64,000 nt of DNA from Paraburkholderia sartisoli (GCF_900107685.1 NZ_FNRQ01000001.1:62001-126000); one strand, 5' to 3'; shown: positions 51,102 through 61,451, counted from the first letter of the stretch. Program-made: numbers and translations. Notes: generated from the sequence alone by a model not told the origin.

Positions 51102-52232
51102 TCAGTTCAGTCCGCGCGCGATCAGGATCTTCTGGATGTCGCTCGTGCCTTCGTAGATCTGGCACACGCGGACGTCGCGATAAATGCGCTCGACGGGGAA
51201 GTCGCTCAGATATCCATAGCCGCCGTGAATCTGCAGCGCGGCCGAACAGATGCGCTCGGCCGCTTCCGATGCGAACAGCTTGGCCATCGCGGCTTCGGTG
51301 AGGCACGGCTCACCGGCGTCCTTCAGCGCCGCCGCATGCCAGATCAGTTGCCGCGCGGCTTCGAGTTGCGTCGCCATGTCGGCCAGGCGGAACTGCACGG
51401 CCTGATGCGAAAACAAAGGCTGGCCGAAGCTCTCGCGCTCCTTCGCATAGGCAAGCGCCGCTTCGAACGCGGCGCGGGCCATGCCGACACTTTGCGCGGC
51501 AATGCCGATGCGCCCGCCCTCGAGGCCGGACAGCGCGATCCGGTAGCCTTCGCCTTCCGCGCCGATCCGGTTGGCGGCCGGCACGCGGCAGTTCTCGAAG
51601 ATCAGCTGCGCGGTATCCGACGAATGCTGTCCCAGCTTTTCTTCGATGCGCGCGACGATATAACCCGGTGTCGATGTCGGCACGACAAACGCGCTGATGC
51701 CGCGCTTGCCGGCGCTTTTGTCGGTGACGGCCATCACGATGGCGACGTCGCCGTTCCTGCCGCTCGTGATGAACTGTTTGACGCCGTTCAGCACGTACGC
51801 GTCGCCGTCGCGCGTGGCGGTGGTGCGCAGCGCCGACGCGTCGGAGCCCGCCTGTGGCTCGGTCAGGCAGAACGCGCCCAGCATGTCACCGCGTGCCAGC
51901 GGCGTGAGCCAGTCGCGCTTCTGCGCATCGTCGCCATATGTGAGCAGGATGCTGCACACAGGGCAGTTGTTGACCGAGATCGCCGTCGACGTGCCGCCGT
52001 CGCCGGCCGCGATTTCTTCGAGGATCACCGCGAGCGCGAGTGCGTCGAGCCCCGCGCCGCCGTATTCCTCGGGCACGAGCACGCCGTACGCGCCGAGTTC
52101 CGCGAGCTGGCGATGCACGTCCTTCGGAAACGTCTGCTCGCGGTCCCATTGCGCGGCGTGCGGCGTGACCGCTTCGCGTACGAAGGTGCGAACCGCGTCG
52201 CGGATCATCTGGTGGTCCTGATCAAGCACCAT
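51102..52232 (-). CDS. acyl-CoA dehydrogenase
   Basis: This FAD enzyme oxidises short- or branched-chain acyl-CoA to enoyl-CoA. The 376-residue product has the N-terminal helical domain, the FAD signature GAFCLTEPQAGSDASALRTTA, the beta domain with QFITSGRNGD, and the C-terminal helices with catalytic Glu E361 in CQIYEGTSDIQKI. The position of the Glu matches short-chain acyl-CoA dehydrogenase rather than the isovaleryl type, so butyryl- or 2-methylacyl-CoA is more likely. It starts 15 bases after the SDR gene. Confidence 0.94.
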   Translation of the reverse strand: MVLDQDHQMIRDAVRTFVREAVTPHAAQWDREQTFPKDVHRQLAELGAYGVLVPEEYGGAGLDALALAVILEEIAAGDGGTSTAISVNNCPVCSILLTYGDDAQKRDWLTPLARGDMLGAFCLTEPQAGSDASALRTTATRDGDAYVLNGVKQFITSGRNGDVAIVMAVTDKSAGKRGISAFVVPTSTPGYIVARIEEKLGQHSSDTAQLIFENCRVPAANRIGAEGEGYRIALSGLEGGRIGIAAQSVGMARAAFEAALAYAKERESFGQPLFSHQAVQFRLADMATQLEAARQLIWHAAALKDAGEPCLTEAAMAKLFASEAAERICSAALQIHGGYGYLSDFPVERIYRDVRVCQIYEGTSDIQKILIARGLN

Positions 52233-52247
52233 GACTGCCTCGTCTCC

Positions 52248-52925
52248 TCACCACTCGAGTGGCGTGCCGTCGTATTGGTAGAAGCGGCCATTAAACGCCT
52301 CACGCGCGCCAGCGGCCTGCGCGAGCACGTCGCGCATGCCGGCGACGCTGCGTTCCGGATCGATGGCCGCCTGCGCGCCGCCCATGTCGGTGCGCACCCA
52401 GCCGGGATGCAGCGACAGACACGTCGCGCGTACGGTTTCGAGCGACGCGACCTTGATCGCGTCGTTGAGCGCCGCCTTGCTCGCGCGATAGAGCCAGCCA
52501 GTCGTGCCGCTCGCCTCGCTGATGCTGCCCATCTTGCTCGACAGCACGGCGAGCACGCCGCCCGCGTCCTCGACGAGCGGCAGCAGAACCGGAATCAGCT
52601 GCATCGGTCCGCGCACGTTGGTGGTCATCACGTGATCGAAATCCTCGGCGGTGAAAGTCTCGACGGTTTCCGTGCGCGGACCGTACACGCCCGCGACGAT
52701 CACCGCAGCATGGAGCGGCTCGCCGTCGAGCTTCCAGCCGAGCGCGGCGATCTCTTCGGGCGCTGCGATGTCGAGCGAAAACGTCTCCACGCCGAGATCG
52801 GCCAGCGCATCGAGCGCGGCTTCGTCGCGTGCGGTGGCCAGCACGCGCCAGCCGGCACGCCGGTACTGCCGGGCGAACTCGCGACCAATGCCGCGTGATG
52901 CGCCCACGATCAACGCTGTCTTCAT
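52248..52925 (-). CDS. short-chain dehydrogenase/reductase
   Basis: The 225-residue NAD(P)-dependent reductase has the cofactor motif GASRGIGREFARQY (residues 8-21), the conserved substrate region AAVIVAGVYG and TTNVRGPMQLIP, and the catalytic pair in LYRASKAALNDA with the Ser in VLSSKMGSI. It is of the CsgA/YciK-like short subgroup. It lies in the operon between the thiolase and acyl-CoA dehydrogenase genes, so an acyl-linked substrate is possible. Confidence 0.92.
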   Translation of the reverse strand: MKTALIVGASRGIGREFARQYRRAGWRVLATARDEAALDALADLGVETFSLDIAAPEEIAALGWKLDGEPLHAAVIVAGVYGPRTETVETFTAEDFDHVMTTNVRGPMQLIPVLLPLVEDAGGVLAVLSSKMGSISEASGTTGWLYRASKAALNDAIKVASLETVRATCLSLHPGWVRTDMGGAQAAIDPERSVAGMRDVLAQAAGAREAFNGRFYQYDGTPLEW

Positions 52926-53030
52926 CTGTCGACCTCGCCCTGATGTACGGTTTGCCTGCCTGTCATGTGCCGCGCGCCCGCTTTGCGTCCATTCGCGTGC
53001 GACGTGTACGCCGCACGCGAAACACCGGCG

Positions 53031-54224
53031 TCAAACCAGTTCGACGCCCATCGCGGTCGCTTCGCCGCCGCCGATGCACAGGCTCGCGACACCGCGTTTC
53101 AACCCGCGCTGTTTCAGCGCGCCGATCAGCGTGACGAGAATGCGCGCGCCCGATGCGCCGATCGGGTGACCCAGCGCACACGCGCCGCCGTGTACGTTGA
53201 CCTTCTCGTGCGGCAGATTGTGTTCCTTCATCGCGGCCATCGTGACCACCGCGAAGGCTTCGTTGATTTCATACAGGTCGACGTCGTTGGCACGCCAGCC
53301 GTTCTTTTCGAACAGCTTGCGGATCGCGCCGACGGGCGCCGTCGTGAACTTCGCCGGCTCCTGCGCGAACGTCGTGTGACCGACGACGCGCGCGAGCGGC
53401 GTCACGCCGAGTTTTTTCGCGGTCGATTCGCGCATCATCACGAGCGCCGCCGCGCCGTCGGAAATCGACGACGAATTCGCCGCCGTCACCGTGCCCGTCT
53501 TGCTGAACGCGGGCTTGAGCGTCGGGATCTTGTCGAGGTTCGCCTTGAACGGCTGCTCGTCATGGTCGACGGTCACGTCACCCTTGCGGCTCTCGACGGT
53601 AACCGGGGCGATTTCCCATGCGAACGAGCCGTCTTCGTTGGCGCGCTTCGCGCGTTGCAGCGATTCGATCGCGAACGCATCCTGGGCCGCGCGCGTGAAG
53701 TCGAATGAGCCTGCGCATTCCTCGGCGAACGTGCCCATCAGACGGCCCTTTTCGTAGGCGTCTTCAAGGCCGTCGAGGAACATGTGATCGAGCACCTGTC
53801 CGTGCCCCATGCGCATGCCGCCGCGCGCCTTCGGTAGCAGATAGGGCGCGTTCGTCATGCTTTCCATGCCGCCCGCGACGATCACGTCGACGGAACCGGC
53901 GACGAGCATGTCATGCGCGAACATCGCCGCGCGCATGCCCGAGCCGCACATCTTGTTGACGGTGGTGCTGCCCGTGGCGAGCGGCAGGCCCGCGCCGAGC
54001 GCGGCCTGCCGCGCGGGCGCCTGGCCCTGGCCGGCGGGCAGCACGCAGCCCATCACGACCTCTTCGACCTGCTCCGGTTTCAGGCCGGCACGTTCGACGG
54101 CTGCCCTGATCGCGACGGAACCGAGTTGCGGCGCGGTCAATGCGGCGAAATCGCCCTGGAATGCGGCCATCGGCGTACGCGCCACCGAAACGATCACGAC
54201 CGGATCACGTTGTGTCTCACTCAT
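53031..54224 (-). CDS. acetyl-CoA C-acetyltransferase (thiolase)
   Basis: This enzyme condenses or cleaves acetoacetyl-CoA or beta-ketoacyl-CoA. The 397-residue product has the acyl-carrying Cys C93 in VNKMCGSGM, DLYEINEAFAVV, the His H353 in GGACALGHPIGASGA, and the second catalytic Cys C383 in SLCIGGGEATAMG. The length and motifs fit biosynthetic or AtoB-type thiolases. Its ATG overlaps the end of the carbonic anhydrase gene by eight bases, so translation is probably coupled. Confidence 0.95.
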   Translation of the reverse strand: MSETQRDPVVIVSVARTPMAAFQGDFAALTAPQLGSVAIRAAVERAGLKPEQVEEVVMGCVLPAGQGQAPARQAALGAGLPLATGSTTVNKMCGSGMRAAMFAHDMLVAGSVDVIVAGGMESMTNAPYLLPKARGGMRMGHGQVLDHMFLDGLEDAYEKGRLMGTFAEECAGSFDFTRAAQDAFAIESLQRAKRANEDGSFAWEIAPVTVESRKGDVTVDHDEQPFKANLDKIPTLKPAFSKTGTVTAANSSSISDGAAALVMMRESTAKKLGVTPLARVVGHTTFAQEPAKFTTAPVGAIRKLFEKNGWRANDVDLYEINEAFAVVTMAAMKEHNLPHEKVNVHGGACALGHPIGASGARILVTLIGALKQRGLKRGVASLCIGGGEATAMGVELV

Positions 54225-54993
54225 GTTTCAGCTCCTTGATCACACCTTCGACGACGGCCTGCACGTCGCCGAGCTTCGCGGCATCGGCGGCGACGACGTC
54301 ATTGTCGGCTTCATGCGCGCGGCCCGCCGATACGGCGGCCACGCAATGTTCGTACGTTGCGGCGAGCGTGTCGGGCGCGCTCGTCGTCATGCCGAGATCG
54401 CGCACGCGGCCGTCATGAATGCCATACGCCCAGCCATGCACGGCAAGCTCCTGGCCGCGCGCCCACGCGTCGTTGACGATCGTCGTGCGGCATACGTTGA
54501 CGACCTGCTCGATCGTGTTCAGTTCGACGAGACGACGATGACGCGCGTCGCCAAGCGGCCATTCCTCGAGCAGCGCCGCGTGCTTCGCGCGCACGTCCTG
54601 CACGTGATGCAGCCAGTTGTCGGCGAGACCGATGCGTCGCCCGTGCAGCGCCGCGCCGACGCCGGAGCATCCGTAATGGCCGACCACCATGATGTGCTTG
54701 ACCTTCAGCAGATCGACGGCGAACTGGATCACCGACAGACAGTTCAGATCCGTGTGTACGACGACGTTCGCGATATTGCGGTGGACGAACACCTCGCCCG
54801 GCGGCAGGCCGATGATCTGGTTCGCCGGCACGCGCGAATCGGAGCAGCCGATCCACAGGTATTCCGGCGTCTGCTGATGCGCGAGCCGCGAGAAATAATT
54901 CGGATCTTCGGCGAGCTTTCGTGCAACCCACGCCTCGTTGTTGTCGAACAGACGCGAGAGCGGGTTGGCAGCACGTTGAGCAGTCATATTCAT
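54217..54993 (-). CDS. can: beta-class carbonic anhydrase
   Basis: This zinc enzyme interconverts CO2 and bicarbonate for carboxylations. The 258-residue product has the zinc ligands C50 with D52 in WIGCSDSRVPANQI and H106 with C109 in VVGHYGCSGVGAA, and matches E. coli Can in layout. The start is set at 54993 (MNMTAQRAAN); 54987 and 55023 are also possible and none has a clear ribosome-binding site. It lies 93 bases after aceK and overlaps the thiolase gene. Confidence 0.95.
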   Translation of the reverse strand: MNMTAQRAANPLSRLFDNNEAWVARKLAEDPNYFSRLAHQQTPEYLWIGCSDSRVPANQIIGLPPGEVFVHRNIANVVVHTDLNCLSVIQFAVDLLKVKHIMVVGHYGCSGVGAALHGRRIGLADNWLHHVQDVRAKHAALLEEWPLGDARHRRLVELNTIEQVVNVCRTTIVNDAWARGQELAVHGWAYGIHDGRVRDLGMTTSAPDTLAATYEHCVAAVSAGRAHEADNDVVAADAAKLGDVQAVVEGVIKELKHE

Positions 54994-55086
54994 AGGTATC
55001 GGGTCAGGTTCAGGGCCGGTCATGCGCCCAGTGTCTTAACAGCAGGACCAGGCGGCATGGACGGTCAAAGCATATTGCGCGCGACA

Positions 55087-56922
55087 TCACGCGACACGTT
55101 CAGCGCGTACAGCAGGTTCGCCGTCCGCGTTTTGCGGTTGCGCGTCCGGAACGCTGAAGCGCTCTGGATAGCGGTTGCAGAATCGCATGCCTGGGTCATA
55201 GGGAAAGAAGTCGGGTAGTTCGCCCGCGAGCAGGTACTCCTTGCAGGTTTGCCATAGTGCCGGCTCGAAGAAATCCGGATGGTGCGTCATGAAACTTTTG
55301 CGCACCCGCGGGTCGCCGAGCAGGAACGTGCCCCACGTTTCGGGGAAGATATCGTGCGCTCCGATGCCATACCACGGCTCGCCCGACAGTTCGTCTTCCT
55401 CGTTGCGCGGCGCCGGCACGGCGCGCACGTTGCAGTCCGTCAGATATTCGATTTCGTCGTAGTCGTAGAACACGACACGTCCGTGGCGCGTCACGCCGAA
55501 GTTCTTGTACAGCATGTCGCCGGGGAAGATGTTCGCCTGCATCAACTCCTTCACCGCGTTGCCGTACTCCTTGATGCCGTGATCGACGTCGGCATCCGCG
55601 CCGTTTTGCAGGTAGAGATTGAGCGGCACCATCCTTCGCTCGATGTACAGGTGCCTGATCACGACGCTGTCGCCATCGTATTCGAGCAGCGACGGCACTT
55701 CCTTTTCCAGCTCGCGGAGCAGTGCGTCGTCGAGGCGCGAGAGCGGCAGCGCGACGCTCGAATACTCGAGCGTGTCGGCCATGCGCCCCAGGCGGTCGTG
55801 CCGTTTGACGAGCTGATACTTCTGCTGGACCTGCTCGCGCGTGGTTTCCTTCGGTCGGGGAAAGCTGTCCTTGATCAGCTTGAACACGTACGGAAACGAC
55901 GGCAGCGTGAACACCAGCATCACGAGCCCCTTGATGCCGGGCGCGACGATGAACGGATCGCTCGAATGCTTCAGATGATGCAGCAGGTCGCGATAGAACA
56001 GGTTCTTGCCCTGCTTCTGCAAGCCGACCGACGTATAGATTTCGGCCTTCGGCTTGCCCGGCATGATGGTTTGCAGAAACTCCACGTACGCCGACGGCAC
56101 TTCCATGTCGACGAGAAAATACGAATGCGAAAAGCTGAAGATGATCAGTAGCTGCTCGCGCCTGAGCAAAGCCGTGTCGAGCGCGAGGATGCCGGGCCGC
56201 GTATGGCGTACCGGTATCGCGAACGGCAGCACCGCCTCGCCATTGATGATACGTCCGACGATATACGCGGCCTTGTTGCGGAAAAAGAGCGACGACAGCA
56301 CGTGAATCTGGAAGTTGGCGGCTGCTTCGAACGTGCCGAACGCATCGTGAATGGCCTGCATCACGCAGCCGACGTCGCGCGTCAGATCCTCGAACGGCGG
56401 CTCGAGCTGGAAGTTCGTGACGATGCGCTCGAGCGTCGCCGCGAAACCGTCCTTGCCGGGGTAATACGCGCGATACGTCGGCTTCGCGGCGGGTTCGTCG
56501 TTCTCGATGTATTCGGTCGAGATCGCCGGGCGCACGAAGATGAAGTCGTTGTTGAAATACGAGCGATGCAGGATCTTGCAGCACACGGAATTAAAGAACG
56601 TTTCCGCGCATTCGGGCTGGCGATGCCGCGTCAGCAGCCCGATGAAGTGCAGCTTGATCTGCTGCCACACTTCGTCGTCGATGTTCTCCGCGTCGTATTC
56701 GTCTTCGAGCAGGACGACGCATTCCGCGACACGTTCGTCATACGACGTGATGCGCTCGCGGGCGAGCTTTTGTTGCCCGAGCCAGTCGCCGGCTTCGAAC
56801 AGCGTTTTTGCGTGGACCGCCGCCTCGCGAAAGATCCGGTAGTGACGATCAAATCCCTCGAGCATGGTCTGCGCGACATCGAAGCCGATCTGCGACGAAA
56901 GCAGTTTGGGAAATTGACTCAT
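55087..56922 (-). CDS. aceK: isocitrate dehydrogenase kinase/phosphatase
   Basis: This bifunctional enzyme phosphorylates or dephosphorylates isocitrate dehydrogenase and so sets the split between TCA cycle and glyoxylate shunt. The 611-residue product fits AceK in length and has the ATP-binding loop [26 protein letters not shown], the catalytic-region [24 protein letters not shown], and the N-terminal regulatory region. It starts 68 bases after the MerR gene and leads the can-thiolase-SDR-dehydrogenase-ychJ run. aceA and aceB are not in the window. Confidence 0.97.
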   Translation of the reverse strand: MSQFPKLLSSQIGFDVAQTMLEGFDRHYRIFREAAVHAKTLFEAGDWLGQQKLARERITSYDERVAECVVLLEDEYDAENIDDEVWQQIKLHFIGLLTRHRQPECAETFFNSVCCKILHRSYFNNDFIFVRPAISTEYIENDEPAAKPTYRAYYPGKDGFAATLERIVTNFQLEPPFEDLTRDVGCVMQAIHDAFGTFEAAANFQIHVLSSLFFRNKAAYIVGRIINGEAVLPFAIPVRHTRPGILALDTALLRREQLLIIFSFSHSYFLVDMEVPSAYVEFLQTIMPGKPKAEIYTSVGLQKQGKNLFYRDLLHHLKHSSDPFIVAPGIKGLVMLVFTLPSFPYVFKLIKDSFPRPKETTREQVQQKYQLVKRHDRLGRMADTLEYSSVALPLSRLDDALLRELEKEVPSLLEYDGDSVVIRHLYIERRMVPLNLYLQNGADADVDHGIKEYGNAVKELMQANIFPGDMLYKNFGVTRHGRVVFYDYDEIEYLTDCNVRAVPAPRNEEDELSGEPWYGIGAHDIFPETWGTFLLGDPRVRKSFMTHHPDFFEPALWQTCKEYLLAGELPDFFPYDPGMRFCNRYPERFSVPDAQPQNADGEPAVRAERVA

Positions 56923-56990
56923 ACCGACCGTGCGTGCGTTTGATGCCGTGAAGTCACCCGTAATTGTATCGCCCCGGGCGCACCCCGAAG

Positions 56991-57473
56991 CTAATGCGCC
57001 GCTTTGCCGTCTACCGGCAGCGCGTGCTGAGCCGGCGTGCGCCCGGCATCGCCAGCAGCCGGTGCGGTGGCGTTTTTCACCCCGCCTCGCGCGCCGCCTT
57101 CGAGCAGCGCGCGCGCCTGTGTTTCGTATTGGGCGAGATCCTCGAGCGTCGCGTTCAGGTCTTCCAGCTGGCGTTCGAGCACCTCGCGATGGCGGCTCAC
57201 CGTCGCGAGGAACGCGTTCAGTTGCGGCACGGTGTCGGTCGGCGATTCATACAGGTCGAGCAGCGCGCGGATCTCCGACAGCGTGAAGCCGAGCCGCTTG
57301 CCGCGCAGGGTGAGCTTCAGGCGCGTACGGTCGCGACCGGAATACACGCGTCGCAGCCCGCTCGATCCTTCCCGGCTGGGCGAGAGTAAACCCTGATCTT
57401 CGTAGAAGCGGATGGCGCGCGGCGTGACGTCGAATTCGCGCGCGAGTTCAGTGATCGTGTATTGCGTGTTCAT
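56991..57473 (-). CDS. MerR family regulator, LiuR-like
   Basis: The 160-residue product has a MerR winged helix at its N-terminus ([26 protein letters not shown], residues 5-30), then [37 protein letters not shown] and a dimerisation coil. This matches the LiuR group that governs leucine/isovalerate and fatty acid catabolism genes. The start at 57473 fits the family; the longer frame has no match. An ACGTTTACGT-type box lies upstream. The MerR gene is just before aceK on the same strand. Confidence 0.9.
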   Translation of the reverse strand: MNTQYTITELAREFDVTPRAIRFYEDQGLLSPSREGSSGLRRVYSGRDRTRLKLTLRGKRLGFTLSEIRALLDLYESPTDTVPQLNAFLATVSRHREVLERQLEDLNATLEDLAQYETQARALLEGGARGGVKNATAPAAGDAGRTPAQHALPVDGKAAH

Positions 57474-57529
57474 CGGATATTCCGTGAATGGTCGACTCGA
57501 CGGGGCCAAAGCGGATTGGACGTGAGATA

Positions 57530-57549
57530 GACGTTTACGTTATCGTCAA
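57530..57549. promoter_or_regulatory. candidate LiuR-type binding site
   Basis: Read on the minus strand, the site is TTGACG-ATAACG-TAAACG-TC, which resembles the TTTACGTTTACGTAAA-like boxes known for LiuR and related MerR proteins. It lies between the divergent MerR and metallo-hydrolase genes, where an autoregulated MerR operator is expected. Confidence 0.5.
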
Positions 57550-57633
57550 CCTTGGTAAAGCGCAACATTGCCTCGCAGCAGGGTGCGCCCGATATCGCAA
57601 TACGCCTGCCACGCCTCTGGACCGATCTCCACG

Positions 57634-58704
57634 ATGAATGCCCTTGAACATCAACTCGACTATCCGTTTCGCGACACGCTTCCCGAACCGGGCCATGCGC
57701 TCGAAGTCGCACCCGGCGTGCGCTGGCTGCGCATGCCGCTGCCGTTCGCGCTCGATCACATCAACCTCTGGCTGCTGCGCGACGAGATAGACGGCGAGGC
57801 CGGCTGGACGGTCGTCGATTGCGGCGTCGCCAGCGACACGATCAAGGCGAACTGGGAAACGGTCTTCGATACGGCGCTCGAAGGCCTGCCCGTGCTGCGG
57901 GTGATCGTCACGCACTGTCATCCCGACCATCTGGGCCTTGCGGACTGGATCTGCACGGGCGGCGAGCAGAAGCGCTGGGACGTCCGGCTATGGATCTCGC
58001 TCGGCGAATACATGCTGGGGCGCGTGATGGCATCCGGCGACGGCTCGAACGCCGGCGGCGAGCGCGCGGCGGCCCACTTCGCGCGGCACGGTCTGACCGA
58101 CGAGGCGTCGATCGACAAGCTGCGCAACCGCACGAGCTATTACGCGAGCCTGGTGCCTTCGATACCCGCGCAATACCGTCGCATGCGCGAGGGCGACGCG
58201 CTCGCGATCGGCGGGTACACGTGGCGCGTCGTCACGGGTTTCGGCCATTCGCCGGAACACTGCGCGCTGCATTGCGAGGAAACCGGCGTACTGATTTCCG
58301 GCGACATGGTGTTGCCGCGCATCTCGACGAACGTGTCGGTGTTCGACATCGAGCCGGAGGGCAATCCGCTTGCGCTGTATCTGGAGTCGCTCGGCCGTTA
58401 CGAAACGATGGCGCCCGATACGCTCGTGCTGCCGTCGCACGGCAAGCCGTTCAGGGGCGTGCGTACGCGTATCGGCCAGCTACGCGACCATCACGATGCG
58501 CGTCTCGCCGAGGTGCGCGCCGCGTGCGCGGAAAAACCGCATAGCGCGGCGGATATCGTACCGCTGATGTTCAAACGTCAGCTCGATATCCATCAGTTGA
58601 CGTTCGCGATGGGCGAGGCGCTCGCCCATCTGCACGTGCTGTGGCTCGAAGGAGAGTTGAAGCGGCAGTTCGACAGCGACGGCGTGATCCGCTTTTCCGC
58701 GTGA
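57634..58704 (+). CDS. metallo-beta-lactamase fold hydrolase, divergent from the MerR gene
   Basis: The 356-residue product has the zinc motif VTHCHPDHLGLADW, FGHSPEHCALHC, the bridging Asp in LISGDMVLPRIS and the last His in LPSHGKPFRG. A C-terminal winged-helix-like tail (residues 290-356) is typical of the LACTB2-like/glyoxalase II-related group. It shares a promoter region with the LiuR-like gene and may belong to the same regulon. A CoA-thioester or related hydrolase is possible, but the substrate is not known. Confidence 0.92.
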   Translation: MNALEHQLDYPFRDTLPEPGHALEVAPGVRWLRMPLPFALDHINLWLLRDEIDGEAGWTVVDCGVASDTIKANWETVFDTALEGLPVLRVIVTHCHPDHLGLADWICTGGEQKRWDVRLWISLGEYMLGRVMASGDGSNAGGERAAAHFARHGLTDEASIDKLRNRTSYYASLVPSIPAQYRRMREGDALAIGGYTWRVVTGFGHSPEHCALHCEETGVLISGDMVLPRISTNVSVFDIEPEGNPLALYLESLGRYETMAPDTLVLPSHGKPFRGVRTRIGQLRDHHDARLAEVRAACAEKPHSAADIVPLMFKRQLDIHQLTFAMGEALAHLHVLWLEGELKRQFDSDGVIRFSA

Positions 58705-58740
58705 CGCTGACGCCAACGCCGACATATCGCCGCTGATGGA

Positions 58741-58769
58741 AAAACAGGCCCGCATGGGCCTGTTCTTTT
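58741..58769. terminator. bidirectional terminator
   Basis: AACAGGCCC and GGGCCTGTT form a perfect nine-base stem around GCAT. A T-rich run follows on the plus strand and an A run precedes it. It lies between the convergent metallo-hydrolase and peptide-binding-protein genes. Confidence 0.85.
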
Positions 58770-58797
58770 GCTCGCCGTTAGAAGACCGCTAGCAGCG

Positions 58798-60387
58798 TCA
58801 CTGCACCACGACCGTCGAGAAGTTCTGCCGGCCGAACGGACTCACGCTATAGCCGCTCACGTTCGCTCGCGTCAGCGCCGCCGCGGTCGGATAACCCAGC
58901 GGAATCCACAGCGCTTCGTCGTGGATGATCTTCTGCGCGGCCTCATAGGCTTTCGTGCGCTTCGCCTGATCTGGCGTCGCCTTGCCTTCGTCGATCAGCT
59001 TGTCGAGTTGCGGATCGCAATAGCGCGCGAAGTTGATCCCCGACTTCACCGCATTGCAGCTAAAGAGCGGCGACAGGTAGTTGTCGGGGTCGCCGTTGTC
59101 GCCGGCCCAGCCCATGAAAAGCGCGTCGTGCTGACCCTGCTTCGCCAGCTTGATCAGCTCGCCCCATTCGATCACCTTCACGTCGGCCTTCACGCCGATC
59201 TTCGCGAAGTCGGCCTGCAGCAGTTCCGCGCCCGCTTTCGGATTCGGATTCAGCACGCTGCCGTTCGGGCGCACCCAGATCGTCGTTTCGAAGCCGTTCG
59301 CGACACCCGCGTCGGCGAGCAGCTTCTTCGCCTTCGCGACGTCATACGGATACGGCTGGATCGCCTTGTCGTAGCTCCACGTGTTCGGCGGATACGGATT
59401 CGTCGCGGGCGATGCGGTGTTGTCGAACACCGTCTTCAGATACGTCGTGCGGTCGAACGCCATGTTCAGTGCCTGGCGCACCTTCGGATTGTCGAGCGGC
59501 TTCTTTTGCGTGTTCAGCGCGACGAACGCGGTCATGAAGGCGGGCGTCTGCACGACCTTCAGCGACTTGTCGGTCTTCGCATCGGCGACGTCCTGCGGCT
59601 TCGGCGACAGCGCGATCTGACATTCGCCGGCCTTGATCTTCTGCGCGCGCACGGAGGCGTCCGGCGTGATCGCGTAGATCAGGCGGTCGATCTTCGGCTT
59701 CGCGCCCCAATAGGTCGGGTTCACGTCGTAACGGATGACCGCGTCCTTCGTGTAGCTTTTCAGCACGAACGGGCCGGTGCCGACCGGCTTCGCGTTCAGG
59801 TCGGCCTGCTTGCCGGCCTTCAGCAACTGGTCCGCGTATTCGGCGGAGTAGATCGATGCGAAGCCCATCGAGAGAATCGGCACGAATGTCGCGTTCGGCT
59901 CGTTCAGCTCGAATTTCACCGTGTTGTCGTCGACCTTCGTCACGGCCTTGACCAGCTTCACGAGACCCATCGACTGCGCATGCGGAAAACCGCTTGCGCC
60001 TGCCACCTTGTGCCACGGATTGTTATCGTCGAGCATGCGATCGAACGTGAAGACGACGTCGTCGGCGTTCAGCGCGTGCGACGGCTTGAAGTAATCGGTC
60101 GTCTGGAACTGCACGTGCGGGCGCAGATGGAACGTGTACGTGAGGCCGTCGGCGCTCACGTCCCATTTGTCGGCGAGCGAGGGCACGACTTTCTTCGCGG
60201 CTTCGTCGTACGACACGAGTGTGTTGAAGATCACGTCGGCCGAAGCGTTGGTGGTCACGAGCGAGTTGAACTGGACGACGTCGAAGCCGTCCGGGCTCGA
60301 TTCCGTGCAGACGGTCAGCGGCTTCGCGAGGACGAGCACGGGCGCTGTGGCGAGCAGGGCGGCGGCGACGAGCAGTTTGAAGCGCAT
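58798..60387 (-). CDS. peptide ABC transporter periplasmic binding protein (DppA-like)
   Basis: This cluster C solute-binding protein captures dipeptides or similar ligands in the periplasm. The 529-residue product has a signal peptide (MRFKLLVAAALLATAPVLVLA, cleaved before KPLTVC). It then has the SBP_bac_5 pattern NADDVVFTFDRMLD, NAKPVGTGPFVLKSYTKD, MGWAGDNGDPDNYLSPLFSC and PLGYPTAAA. The ATG at 60387 has GGAG upstream; the earlier in-frame start adds a non-signal-like extension. No permease or ATPase gene follows, so it must use a system encoded elsewhere. Confidence 0.94.
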   Translation of the reverse strand: MRFKLLVAAALLATAPVLVLAKPLTVCTESSPDGFDVVQFNSLVTTNASADVIFNTLVSYDEAAKKVVPSLADKWDVSADGLTYTFHLRPHVQFQTTDYFKPSHALNADDVVFTFDRMLDDNNPWHKVAGASGFPHAQSMGLVKLVKAVTKVDDNTVKFELNEPNATFVPILSMGFASIYSAEYADQLLKAGKQADLNAKPVGTGPFVLKSYTKDAVIRYDVNPTYWGAKPKIDRLIYAITPDASVRAQKIKAGECQIALSPKPQDVADAKTDKSLKVVQTPAFMTAFVALNTQKKPLDNPKVRQALNMAFDRTTYLKTVFDNTASPATNPYPPNTWSYDKAIQPYPYDVAKAKKLLADAGVANGFETTIWVRPNGSVLNPNPKAGAELLQADFAKIGVKADVKVIEWGELIKLAKQGQHDALFMGWAGDNGDPDNYLSPLFSCNAVKSGINFARYCDPQLDKLIDEGKATPDQAKRTKAYEAAQKIIHDEALWIPLGYPTAAALTRANVSGYSVSPFGRQNFSTVVVQ

Positions 60388-60680
60388 AGGATCTCCGGTA
60401 ACAAACGTGGTCAGGCAGTGCGCCGGGCGCGTTGCATGGGCGCTGCGAGGACGTGGATCGCGGCTCATACAGTCCGCTTTATTGTGAAGCTCTTTCGATG
60501 CGGGCGTGCCCGCCCGGGAGAAAGCTTAAACGCTGGGTGGTTGCGACGACAACAACTTAATCGGCATACCGATATGGGCGACGGCGTTTGCCGGTGGTCT
60601 CGCGCCTGAGGATCAGGCGGGCGGATTGGAGCCTTGCGCGATGCTTTCGTGTCTCGACCGCACGCGTCGCGACCGGCTGG

Positions 60681-61451
60681 CTATCCGGACGCGCGAGGCT
60701 TGCGCGGTGCCTTTTCGAACGCGATGTCGTACAGCCAGCGCGGCAGCACGTGCAGCACCGCACCTGCAATGCGCATCTGCCACGGGAACGTCGCAAACAC
60801 GGTCTTCCTCGCGATCGCATTGGCGACCTTCGCGGCGAAGCGGTCTGCGTCCATGAGGAACGGCATCGGATACGGATTGTGCCCGGTCATCGGCGTGCGG
60901 ATGTAGCCGGGCGCGATCGTCACGACCGAGACGCCGAGCGGCCGCATCTCGACGCGCAGCGCCTCGAGATACTTCTGCGCCGCCGATTTCGACGCGCTAT
61001 ACGCGCCTGAACCCGGCAGCCCACGTATGCCCGCGACGCTCGTCACGCCAACGAGCGTGCCTTTGCGTGCCGCGATCATCGCGCGCGCGAACGGCTCGAA
61101 CGTCGCGACCATGCCGAAGTAGTTGATGTCCATCACGTCGCGAAACGCGCCCAGATCGCCATGGCCGGTGACCGCGCCCTGGCTGATGCCCGCATTGGCG
61201 ATCACGACGTCGGGGCAGCCATGTTGCGCGATGAACCGTTCGGCTGCGGACGCCAGCGCGTCGGCATCGCGAACATCGACGGGATAAACAGAGATGGGGT
61301 GCTGCGGATGCGCCTGCTGAAACGCGGCGAGTGCTTCGCCGCGACGGGCGACGAGGCCGAGAATCGCACCGCGCCGCACATATTCGGCGGCGAGTGCCTG
61401 GCCAATGCCGCTCGACGCGCCGGTAATGAAAACCTTCAACGGTGAATTCAT
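60681..61451 (-). CDS. short-chain dehydrogenase/reductase
   Basis: The 256-residue NAD(P)-dependent enzyme has the cofactor motif TGASSGIGQALAAEY (residues 10-24), NAGIS, the catalytic Ser in GVTSVAGIRG, and YSASKSAAQKYLEAL. A C-terminal segment (WQMRIAGAVLHVLPRWLYDIAF) looks amphipathic or membrane-associating. It starts 15 bases after dsbA and ends the argS-SPOR-dsbA run. The substrate is unknown. Confidence 0.93.
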   Translation of the reverse strand: MNSPLKVFITGASSGIGQALAAEYVRRGAILGLVARRGEALAAFQQAHPQHPISVYPVDVRDADALASAAERFIAQHGCPDVVIANAGISQGAVTGHGDLGAFRDVMDINYFGMVATFEPFARAMIAARKGTLVGVTSVAGIRGLPGSGAYSASKSAAQKYLEALRVEMRPLGVSVVTIAPGYIRTPMTGHNPYPMPFLMDADRFAAKVANAIARKTVFATFPWQMRIAGAVLHVLPRWLYDIAFEKAPRKPRASG

